Below are positions 1 to 9,800 of a DNA stretch of 64,000 nt, in pieces. Origin of the DNA: Rhodamnia argentea (taxonomy: Eukaryota > Streptophyta > Magnoliopsida > Myrtales > Myrtaceae); the NCBI RefSeq assembly GCF_020921035.1, contig NC_063150.1, positions 3,906,001 to 3,970,000 of the forward strand. Reading direction: 5' to 3'. A model generated the notes under the pieces. It did no database searches and was not told the DNA's origin. It saw nothing but the letters and a program-made list of their open reading frames with translations. A program made the position numbers and the translations under genes. How positions within the stretch are numbered: position 1 is the stretch's first letter; every line of letters begins with the position of its first letter.

Positions 1-221
1 GCGGATTTTCCGAAACCAATCGTCAATCGATTCAATGGTCAAGTCTCTTCAAGACCCCTTCTTTCACGGCTGCATATGGGGATCAGGGGAAATATACCAT
101 CTGTCTCCCCCCCATCGAACCCCGTTCGTAGCTCCAAGAAAACGAAACGACATGGCGGTCCATCAGCTTGGTAAAGCTGAGAAAAATTTGTCACTTGTGT
201 TGAAAATAGTGCATGGTCTTC

Positions 222-389
222 GGTACAATCCAACAAGAGGGAAAACAATTCAAGAGCATGCTTTTGCACTTTGGAATGAAGGTTCTCCGACTCTGTCGAC
301 TTGTGCCGGTCATTCTGAAACATGTTGCAGCATATTTTAGGTTACCTGTTCCTAAAATGACTCTGACAATTTTACACAACTTTATTTGA
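222..389 (+). pseudogene. Possible PIF/Harbinger transposase relic
   Basis: One plus-strand frame is open here and ends in a stretch reading ILKHVAAYFRLPVPK followed by LHNFI. This resembles the end of the DDE nuclease of PIF/Harbinger transposases, where a FGVLK..RFPIL block is followed by an IHNFI-like motif. The upstream part of the domain is not recognisable, so at best this is a decayed fragment. The resemblance is by eye and the match is short; it may be chance. Confidence 0.28.
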
Positions 390-798
390 ATTACTTATAC
401 CAAATTAGAACATCTCTAACAATATCTATAGTATTCGGAAAGACCTAAGTCCGTGCAATATGTCCAACAAGTTCACTTAAATTGCGGTCACATGGTAATG
501 TTGGTACATATCTATTTTCAGAGTAAATACCAACTATTGCGTAGACGAGTAAAGCTCGAACAATTCGTATTCGCCGTACTAAAATAACTCGTGTGAAAAC
601 TCGGTATAATTTCCTTTAGAAGTTTTGTTAGAAGGAAACATACAACCAAACCTCAAAACCTGCCTTTGGCACATCCCAAAGAACACTAATAACGATTAAT
701 GCTATTCATCAAAAGAATAATTAATCTCTACAAACCAAAAAAGAGAGATATAACAATCAACAAATGACCGAACAAATATCATTTCCTCCCTTCAAAGT
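390..798. other. 3' flank of the U-box gene, no gene seen
   Basis: AT-rich sequence downstream of the minus-strand U-box gene. It should contain that gene's 3' UTR and polyadenylation signals. No coding pattern or repeat stands out. Confidence 0.6.
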
Positions 799-2154
799 TC
801 AAAATGATCTCTTCAGGTTCTTGAAATCCGCGGATTCGATGCACTCCAACCCGGCTCGAGACGGATTCATCAGTTTCAGCAACTCGGTCGCCTTTTCCTT
901 TGTTTCGTCGGCGCAACCCAGTTGCAACACTAGCAAAAGCTTCTGAAACGCACCAACTTGAAGAGCATCCACCAAAGCCCTCCCTTGATGATCTCTACTA
1001 CTCTCGTCCTTGCAAAGCCTCCAAAGAGACGATACCGCAAAGTCAGTCGCCGTCGCCGATACACGCAAGACCTTCTTCACTAGGATTGGGACGGTCAGCA
1101 GATTCGCATAAGCCTTTTCTCTCCCTTGTTCGCACCCTATCAGTCCTTGAAGAACCCCGAGAGCCTTCTCGCATACGCTCTTATCGCTGGAGTCGATGAG
1201 GATTTCCAAGAGGTTGGAGACCAAACACATCTCGACAAATACCAATCTCTCCTCATCACCACGACGGCAAGAAGAAATGAGGTTCAACGTCACTGAGAGA
1301 GAGGCTTTCGTGATCGTCGGGTTACTCGGGTGTTTGATGAACTCGACCAATGTTTCGTGCAATCCTTCCGTGTCTGCCAATGCCCCTGTCTGTTTCTCAT
1401 CGCTAGAAAGCTCTTTGAGGGTTAAAATGGCATGTTTCTTGGCTTCTATATCTCCATTCTTCAAGAACCAAACCAAACAATTGAGAGATGATCGTGATGC
1501 CAAGTAGTGATGAGCTTCAATATCAAGTGGGAACATCCAGCTCAATGCACTTAATACTTCTTCCAACAGATTTCCGCCGATTTGGCGATAATTAGATGTG
1601 GCCGCGAATGTGTCGAATGCCCGGGCCAACATGCTCGCCGCGCCGTTTGCGACGATGCAGCGCCGGTTCCGCTCGCTCTCGCCTCCCCACTTCTCGATCT
1701 TCCCCACCAATTCGGAGCACTCGGCACAATCGACACGCTGCGACGCGCCTTCGATACCTGAAAGAACCTCGGACACCTCAAACGGGGCGACAGGGACGCG
1801 AGGGGTGGGGATCCTCTTGACCCCATGTCGGCAATTCTCGGTACCCCAGTCCTGGATCATGCCTCGGAGCGCGTGGTTCGGTATCTGGTCGAAGCTCGAG
1901 AGCACCTTGTTCGTCACGGGGCACGTGAAGTTGCCGGCCTCGAGCCACCGCTCGATGCTCTCGCGGTCGTAAGTGATCCCGGACGACAGCGTGACCGGGT
2001 CTGTCATGAGCTCGAGCGAGATCGGGCACAAGAAGTGGTTGGGGATCGCAAGCTCCTCCAGCTCCAGCTCCCGACGATCACCAATGCCGCTCTCCACCTT
2101 CTTGCCTCCATTGTTACCTGCAGTCGATCTCCTCCTCCTCCAACCAAAACCCAT
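799..2154 (-). CDS. PUB21: U-box E3 ubiquitin ligase, PUB20/21/CMPG1 type
   Basis: Intronless gene for a 451-residue plant U-box ligase, expected to act in the cytosol by recruiting ubiquitin-charged E2 enzymes to substrates. The U-box spans about residues 37-110: it opens with IPNHFLCPISLELMTDPV, contains the conserved GITYDRESIERWL block, and is followed by a CPVTNKVL segment. The rest is helical and leucine-rich, with the layout of armadillo repeats (for example the SLWRLCKD segment near the C-terminus). A basic WRRRR stretch at residues 5-9 matches the start of the PUB20/21/CMPG1 group. Length, lack of introns and domain order all fit that clade; members are known as rapidly elicitor-induced regulators of immune signalling. 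Assignment to PUB21 rather than PUB20 or CMPG1 is uncertain. A TATA box and a W-box cluster lie upstream. Confidence 0.93.
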   Translation of the reverse strand: MGFGWRRRRSTAGNNGGKKVESGIGDRRELELEELAIPNHFLCPISLELMTDPVTLSSGITYDRESIERWLEAGNFTCPVTNKVLSSFDQIPNHALRGMIQDWGTENCRHGVKRIPTPRVPVAPFEVSEVLSGIEGASQRVDCAECSELVGKIEKWGGESERNRRCIVANGAASMLARAFDTFAATSNYRQIGGNLLEEVLSALSWMFPLDIEAHHYLASRSSLNCLVWFLKNGDIEAKKHAILTLKELSSDEKQTGALADTEGLHETLVEFIKHPSNPTITKASLSVTLNLISSCRRGDEERLVFVEMCLVSNLLEILIDSSDKSVCEKALGVLQGLIGCEQGREKAYANLLTVPILVKKVLRVSATATDFAVSSLWRLCKDESSRDHQGRALVDALQVGAFQKLLLVLQLGCADETKEKATELLKLMNPSRAGLECIESADFKNLKRSF

Positions 2155-2283
2155 TTCGAAACTCCGGCTTAACTAAGAACCAACACAGAAAAGAAGAGAT
2201 TTTGCAGAGATTGCGACGCCAAAGATCGGATTTTGATTTGTGGGTTCGACTTGGGAAGGCAAAGAGAAGAGGCGCGCCGAGCC

Positions 2284-2289
2284 TTTATA
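2284..2289 (-). promoter_or_regulatory. TATA box of the U-box gene
   Basis: The minus strand reads ATATAAAGGC here, about 130 bp upstream of the U-box ATG. That leaves room for a leader of about 100 nt. The call rests on motif and spacing only. Confidence 0.6.
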
Positions 2290-2550
2290 TGTCAATAAAT
2301 CTCAGGTTGGATTGAAAATGTCTTGTTTTTTTTCTTTCTTTCTTCCCTTGCCATCCTCACACGGTGTTCAAAGTTCACACACAAGCACAGATCGGTATTA
2401 ATCAGAGAATCGGTCGATGACTTGGACAAGAGAGGGAGAAGAAGTATTCAAGAAAAGTGTGTTCAGACTGAGGAGGAGGGGAAGAAGGGGAACGAAGGGG
2501 GGGACGCGCTCCTTGAAGGATTTTTGATCAGGTGCGCAAGATTTTGAATA

Positions 2551-2896
2551 TTGACCGTTGAATGGATTTGCGATGGTATGAATCCAACCGTCAAAGCAGC
2601 GGGGGAATGCCAATGGTATGAAAATTTTAGCAGATCGCTGAACCTGTCAAAGCCCCCATGTCAGAGAAATACTAATCGGGCGAGTCGCAGGAACAGGACG
2701 TAAACAAGGGTTTCTGCTTTGACGTTTGACCCTGAAGTGGGGCCGCTCCCTCGTGACTTGTGTGGTTTTGACGAGTCAACAGAGATTCTGCTCCTGCTTT
2801 GTTTATTTGCATGAGCTTTTTGTTGCCAAGTATCGTATGAAAAGGGTTACTTGCTTTGCCAGGTTTTATCAATCACGCGCGTGGGTCATTGGTCAA
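2551..2896. promoter_or_regulatory. W-box cluster upstream of the U-box gene
   Basis: Eight W-box cores (TTGAC or its complement) fall within 346 bp, at 2551, 2590, 2646, 2719, 2726, 2768, 2775 and 2892. Four carry the full TTGACC/T form (2551, 2726, 2775, 2892). WRKY factors bind this motif. The parsley CMPG1 gene, a relative of this locus, is a classic W-box-driven immediate-early elicitor gene. The cluster lies about 400-740 bp upstream of the minus-strand ATG. It is a prediction of pathogen- or wound-responsive expression. Confidence 0.6.
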
Positions 2897-2954
2897 TCTG
2901 GAGAATTGCCCAATTCATCATGTACCTATCGTACGATGCCAATTCGATATTTAA

Positions 2955-3589
2955 CTTTTGATTTTTGTCAATTGAATCATAAAACTTTTGCGTGATATTC
3001 TAATATAGTTCTCCCGATCAATTTTGATTGAAAATTATTGAAGTGGGATTTTAGTCATTATTGATTGCCACGTCGGCCACTTGCAATGGAAAATTGGCTG
3101 GAAAGATTACATTGAAATTCTGAATAATGATTTATGACTTGATTAACAATATCGAATAGTTTATAATCAAATTGACATCCGTTCGATGAATTTTGATTGA
3201 TTGGACAACTTTCCCTTCATTTTGGGTCTAGAAAAGATGAGTATGGTCCGAGTGGGTGGTTTCCACCCTAGAATCGGGAACCACCCACTAAGGATCAATC
3301 TCCAAAAATTAGAACTTGGAATCGCCCATTGATTCCATGGATTCGCCCGGGAACCGGACCGCTAGTCCGACCCGATTTTTAGGTAGGTCCATGAAACCGG
3401 TTCCACCAAGCTTCATCGACTAAATAGAGATTGAAAATTAGGGATTTTGTGAGTGGATTGAAGATTAGGAATTCGAACTTCTAGCAAATGGAGGCGACCG
3501 AGAGTGAGAGAGGGAGATAATGAACACCCGGATGCATGGCCGAGAGTTGATGGGAGTCGAGAGACGAAGACGCAAACGAAGAGGCCGAC

Positions 3590-3629
<40 letters not shown>

Positions 3630-3860
3630 AAGATGAAATGAGCGAGCTTCAAATTAAGAATTTAAGATTTTTTATTTTTTTTAAATTCTAACTTATGTTT
3701 ATTACCAGTTCGATTCAATTGAATGGAACTGGTGGTCGGTTTCACACTTGAAACCAAGAATCGGTCCGGTTCCCTTGGGAACCACCATTTCTGGGCCGGT
3801 CCGATCCAGTTTCAAGCGGTTTGGGTGATTTTTTTATTTTTTTGCACACCCCTATTACCC
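2955..3860. repeat. Decayed interspersed repeats
   Basis: No gene is seen. The first part (2955-3210) contains phrases such as AATTGAATCATAAAAC and TGCCACGTCGGCCAC that recur in the long-TIR elements of this window, so it is probably a decayed relative. The second part (about 3245-3860) has GGAACCACC, CCGGTTCC and GGTCCGGTTCC phrases near both ends in opposite orientation, around a GA tract. That looks like an old non-autonomous element; similar phrases recur at 22803-22930. Confidence 0.4.
3592..3626. repeat. (GA)n microsatellite
   Basis: About 17 perfect GA dinucleotides inside the decayed repeat region. Confidence 0.95.
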
Positions 3861-3878
3861 TATCTAATTTGAATATTC

Positions 3879-4429
3879 AGGAAAATTGTCATAAAAATCT
3901 TAAACTTTTTTGCAATTTTCTTAATTCAGTCCTAAACCTTCTAAACTTGTCCATTCAATCTTAGACATTTTCACATTTTCCTAATTTAATTTTATTGGCC
4001 GGAAATCGCTGATGTGGACGCCGACCATCCACCAGCGCTAACGTGGATAATTTTTTTTATTATTATTTTTCCTTTCTTTTTGGCCCTCCACAGTAGGAGA
4101 GACGCCCTAGCTGAGCAAGAGTGGGCATCCCTCTTCCGAGCAAGAGTGGGCATCCCTCTTCCGACACTAGAGGGAAAAAAACAAAGGAAAAAAAACAAAA
4201 AGAAGAAAAACTAAAATTATTTTAAAAAATTAAAATATTATTAAAATTATCCTCGTTAACGTTGGATGTGCCACGTAGGACCGTCGACATTCACATCAGT
4301 AGTTTCCGGTCAATAGGATTGAATTGGCAAGATGTGAAAATATCAAGAATTGAATCGTCAAACTAAGAAGGTTTAAGATTGAATTGGTAAAAATACAATA
4401 GATTTAAGGCTTTTTTGACAATTTTCTTG
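3879..4429. mobile_element. Long-TIR non-autonomous element (Mutator-like), copy 1
   Basis: A 551-bp element with long imperfect terminal inverted repeats. The left end starts AGGAAAATTGTCA and the right end is its complement, GACAATTTTCTTG. Similarity continues inward through the blocks on vegetative phrases such as GATGTGGACGCCGACC and, inverted, GTCGACATTCACATC. The flanks are TGAATATTC (3870-3878) and TGAATACTC (4430-4438), a 9-bp duplication with one mismatch. A 9-bp duplication and long TIRs fit Mutator-like elements. No transposase is encoded, so movement would need one from elsewhere. Confidence 0.65.
4113..4162. repeat. 25-bp tandem duplication
   Basis: Two perfect adjacent 25-bp copies starting GAGCAAGAGTGGGCATC, in the central part of long-TIR copy 1. 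This indicates slippage after the element formed. Confidence 0.9.
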
Positions 4430-4439
4430 TGAATACTCG

Positions 4440-6824
4440 ATTGTGACATGGCAAATATTTCATACCGTGTAATGGGAAGTCATGTATATAGAAGTCGACT
4501 TAATGTTTTCGAATGGGTTCAGGTAATGTAGATCTTAGTAGTCGAGGAACAAACATGTGTGTATGGAATAGGTAAGGACCCGGTTACACAAGGTTCGGTT
4601 TCTCTAGTCTTGATGATTCCTAGCCTCACACGAAATCGCGACTCGAACACAATTCGAATTCACCAAGAAAAGCTCGAACAGGACTCGACACGACGCACCC
4701 GAAACCGGCAAAGACTTGGAGATGCTTTTACCGACCGTGTGGTAACAATAACCTCGTGTAAAGTTAAAATACGTTTAGCAACGACATGAAACGACGGGAG
4801 CATAACCACAGAACACGCTGCATGCCGTGCGTTTCTCACACTGGTATGCAGATATAATTTCAAATTTGGATCATCCACGTGACTTTTGAATGGGAGTCCG
4901 TCGAGCAGATGAAATTAATGTAACTTAACAGACAATTACAAACCTAAGGAGGGATTATTCACACGGACGGATTTCTGACTTGAGCTCATGAGATGTCCAA
5001 CTTTTTCCATTCCTTTGACTTCAAAAGCATACAGAAACAAAAGTGTCGGGCAGGCCTGTCTTTTAGCATGGTCTCTAACTTTTCGGGCCACCCTTTTATT
5101 TTGCTCCCCAAAAAATTTTTTTTTTTTAGAGCACTGATTTGAATAAATCTAGAAGCCTAGAAGTTGACCAAAAAAAAAAAAAAACAGACAAAAAGAAATA
5201 TCACACACGTCTGTCCATTACAGAACGTATTGCAGGAATGATCTTGGTTGCTTCACTCAAATTGATGCACTCTCATCAAGTAGCACCACCAATATGAAGG
5301 AAATGCATCTATCATGCAACTAACATGCGAGGAAGAAAATGAAATTCCATATAGGTCTACGGTAACTACCTAGGTCGCCAATCAAGAAAATGAAATTCCA
5401 TATAGGTCTACAGTAACTACCTAGGTCGCCGATCAAGAAAATGAAATTCCATATAGGTCTACGGTAACCACCTAGGTCGCCGATCATATTCAAAAGAGGT
5501 CGCTGATGTTTATTACACACCCCTATATGGATTAACGCATTAATCTCCCTCCCCAGCAAATGCTTAATGATAAGATTTGGGTGAGGCTTTGTTGCTTAAT
5601 CAAGTATTAAGCCAAAGGAGGAGGGAGGGAGAAAGAGAGGAGAGACTAGAGAGTCAAATTTGCCTTGCCTTCGACCATGGCGAGCCCCGCGTACAAAGGG
5701 GACCGAAGTTACCCAAAGTTTTTTTTTTTTTTTTGGGTTAGTCTAAAAGTTACCCAAGTTGAAATTTCCAATGCTCGATGGAGAAAAAACCTAATCTTGA
5801 TTCCAAACATGTTTACCCTTGTGAATCACATTTTCGTGGAAGGAAGCAACAACCTTGACAAGCCCAAGTTCTGAAGTCGTCAAACTCTACTGAAGAAGCC
5901 CCTTCTGGGGCTAAGTCTCTGCAAATTGCTGGTCAATTCAATCTCTCCTTTGTGTGCATGGCCAGCTTAAAACACGTCTTTTGACTCCCTCAACATGCGT
6001 CGTTCCCCACGACAAAGGTCCCGAGAAACATATTCCAACGACGTCGACATACGCTCCACCAAACCTACACGGTGCTCACGGTCTGATTAATACATGCCGG
6101 AACTTAACAAGCGTCTCGAGAAAACTCGAGGAACATGCATGTACAAGTGTGTGCCCGGGTAAAAAGCCTTAGAATCAAGTGAATCTCCCGGTCCGTCTTT
6201 TTTTTTATTTCTTCTTATTTTTGCTTTTTAAACAGGCATTTTCATGTATAAATGATTCGTTTTAACGAAATTTAAAGGAGAAAAAGGCTTTCTGGATTAT
6301 GGAGCAAGAGAAAGCGACCGGCTTCTTTGTTTTGTAATCAGACAACAATCTTTTTCAGAGATTCTTAAAAAATCGGACGCCTCTCAACGTCGGAGTTATC
6401 TTGCAGATGCTACAGACAACCAACCGAGTTGGTAGGGCCAAACTGAACCGTTTTCTACCACTAGCACTCCATTCACCAAACATTTACATGGAAATCGCAC
6501 GAGAACTATCTAAGCTGGCTTTATTCATGCCGGGAAATAAATGCTATACAAATTCGAACACAGCACCCAAAAATACAACTCCCTCGTCAGTATGTACTCC
6601 CATGTATAAACTATTTGTCGATCCGCCTTTTCAGGCATGCGGCTCAGTTGTCGGTTCCTCTTCGGAGCGGCAAAATTGCATCCCTCTTCTTTCACTTGGC
6701 ACTCGGTTTGCAAAGACAGCTAAATCACGTCTTTGCATAGGGCACGGAGGGCTTACCGGTTCTGTGCTTCCATGGTTTACGACTCGCACCAGATTCCGCC
6801 GCAGAATCACATTATATCCGATGC
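4440..6824. other. Intergenic, no gene seen
   Basis: Between long-TIR copy 1 and the 3' end of XLG3. Apart from the 51-bp minisatellite and poly-A/T runs I see no conserved coding pattern. The last few hundred bases should include the XLG3 3' UTR. Open frames on the plus strand near 6401-6904 overlap the XLG3 terminal exon and are its antisense shadow. Confidence 0.6.
5333..5485. repeat. Minisatellite, 3 x 51 bp
   Basis: Three adjacent 51-bp units (5333-5383, 5384-5434, 5435-5485), each starting AAGAAAATGAAATTCC and differing at only a few sites. The unit is a multiple of three, so it keeps a spurious frame open on the minus strand. I see no reason to call it coding. Confidence 0.95.
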
Positions 6825-9800
6825 TTATTCTTGCCTTATATGAGGAGAGAAACTCATTTCTGTACTATAGAACGACTCATCTCCCACAAAGCCGTACGTG
6901 TTAGCATCCTTTTCGTCATCCCATTTAAGCACCTCTCTTATATATTTGAATGCGTCGTCAACAGAAGTACGCTCCCGAGCTCTGGTCTGCCACACAAATA
7001 ACTTTCTGCCGCTTAATGAATAATACAGCTCCTTGAACTTCATTGCCACGTAGAAGTATGCTTGCTGAGCCAGCGCCTGACCGTTGTTGTGGGGCTTTAC
7101 GGGGCTGAAGTTGGTGAACCATTCACAAGTTGACAAGGGAGAATGGATTATCTTGCCTTCAAAAGCATCATACTTGTTCAGAAGAAGCACGAAAGGAGTG
7201 TCTCTGAACGAAGGGTGCATCACTAGACTCTCAAATAAATCTCGGCTTGCCATCATTTTGTTGCAGAGAGGACCAGCACCTTGGGCCCACATCTGATCAT
7301 AGTCACTCAATGCAATGCAGAAGATCACTGCTCTCACGTCTTCGAACATTTCCAGCCATTTACAACCCTCATTAAGTCCTTTTGAGTTTACCCGAATCAG
7401 CTGGTACCTGATATAGGACAGTGATTGAGGTAAGACAGATTCCATCAAATCAAAATGGACAAACAGATTAAGTAGCAAAATGTGAAGTTAGCGATAATTA
7501 CTTTGTCATGGATGGGGGGCATTCAAAGTTTTCACTGTACAATTCAGACATGGGACTTCTATCATCGAACGAGAAATCGATAAAGGTGAGTCCATTGCTT
7601 GGTGTGACCCCTTCAGCATATAAGATATCCTTTTCAGAAGGTTCATACTCGTTACTTGATATCTCAACGGCCTGCATAAAATAAAATACCAGTGTCAATC
7701 AACATCTTAAACAAACAGAGATATGTGCATATTGTTAAGAGCATAAACTGTGAGTTATGTTCTACCCACCAAATTTGCTGCATACTACAGTTAAGAGCAT
7801 AAACTATGAGTTATGGTCACCGAATCTGTTGCATACTATAGTGCAGGTTGACAATTCCAAACAAGTTCTCTGTTTCGGGCTTTGTTAGATGAAATGATCA
7901 AGTACGGTTCACTAATCGAAGTTACATTGTCAGTCAGATCAGGCTAAACTATGGAATTTCAGACTTGGATATACACAGAACCCCAGTACATGTATGAGCA
8001 CACCAGGGAAATGGAAAAATGCTTCCATAAATACATGCCCATGTATAAGTTTTGAGAATTGAACGCCCAGAGAGTTATTTGGAACTAAAAATTGTGCTAG
8101 TAATCAAATATTAATTCCCTTTCAATTATAAATGAACATAGGTAAAAGTTACATCAAGAGGCTAGCAATGTCCAAAGGGGGAGCTCCTGAATCCATGAAA
8201 GCTTACAGGGATAAATTAAAGGCAGAAAATGAACACTTTTGATAGTATATAAGAGGCTCAGGAAGTAACCAATGAAGATACCCGGTCTAAGAAGTACTTT
8301 GCAACATCAGGAAGGGCATTTAGTTCCTCTCTTCTCTTGTATGTTTCCTGGATGGCAGGGTCTTTCCAGACCTCATCAACACGAGGAGCATATTCACGTG
8401 TTGCAGCAGGAAAGAACGCATCCAAGTCTCCAGTTGCCATGATATCCAGTAACCAGTCAGAGAAGTGTTTGCACCTCTGGTTGATTGAGTAAATGCATTG
8501 CTGGCTTTCATGAACTTCCTCCTCACCTAAATTTATTCCACAATTAATTAAAGCATCTTTTCTGCAAGCTAAAACATATCTAACCTGGACCTTAATATCT
8601 GAGGAAAGAGAGGAGGCAGAGATAGCCCTGACTTAGTTATAACCTGTTACTTTCAGCTGCCGCAGGAAAAGGCCAAAAGATCAGCATTAGATACCTGATG
8701 CAGACTCTTCGGTTACATTGGTAGCATCCTGTCTCTCCATCAAAGTTTCCTCTTCAAACCGTTCTCGGCCTTCAAGTAGTATGCTGAGATATTTGTACAT
8801 ATTGCTTTGAATCATAAGCTTGATATTTTGCAGCTCTTCAGGAGTAAACTTATTGCCATACAGAAATTTAGCCTGTCACCATTGAAAAATAATTCACATG
8901 TCATCCTCCAAAAATATAGCCGAATGTCAAAGAACTATAACCGTGCAAATGGACTGTCATGTTACACTGAAAGTGAAATATGACAGTGAAAAAACACAAA
9001 TGCTCCATTAGAAGATCCAAACCTTCTTTTATATGTTTATAAATAAACATCCGAATAAAGAAATTGTCCTTTCCAAAACACTATTTTTCAGTGTTATGCA
9101 CAATCAATGCATTGAAAATGTATATCTTTCTTTATAAAGTACAGTTCTAACAAACCCTACAGATAAAGTTGAAAATATTGGTTCAAAATGGTGATTGCAT
9201 GTTGAGGATGATGAGAACTAATCGAATGGTGTGCCATTGCTACAAAGGGCAAACATAAGAAAATAAAAGGAAGAAATTGTTACTGTTTGATGTAAAGGAC
9301 GGTCGTATTTGAATAATACCTGCTTAAAGATGGTGCTTGTTCCTGATCCCTCCAGACCAAACAACAGCAGTTTCTGAACTCTTCCCTGTTCCAAATATTC
9401 CGGCACTGATCTACCTGAGTTGGTCGACGGATCTTCCTTAGTCCCATGAGGATTTGCAGGCGGAACAGGTAACGACAACAGCGAACAAATGAAACGTGTA
9501 GATGCCTGCCTACCGAAAAACAAAGGTTGACAGTATAAAAAATCAATTCACACATATTCCAAATTACACTTGACAAATGGTAGGAGTAGCTTGTCGTTAG
9601 AGATGATGAGAGAACCTTTCCCCATATGTTCCCTTTTATATTATTTTGCCCTTCTTCCTCATAAGAACCATCATCATACACCCAAAAATGAGTATCACGA
9701 GGGCACTGCACATTGGCCAGCTGAAATAAAATGGGAAAAGATCACATGTCTAATGACACTTTCAAAGAGATAATGCAGGAAAATGTTCCACCACAGACAA

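Noticed and set aside
6401-6904. 167-codon plus-strand frame
   Set aside because: Its 3' part is antisense to the XLG3 terminal exon, and the rest has no recognisable similarity.
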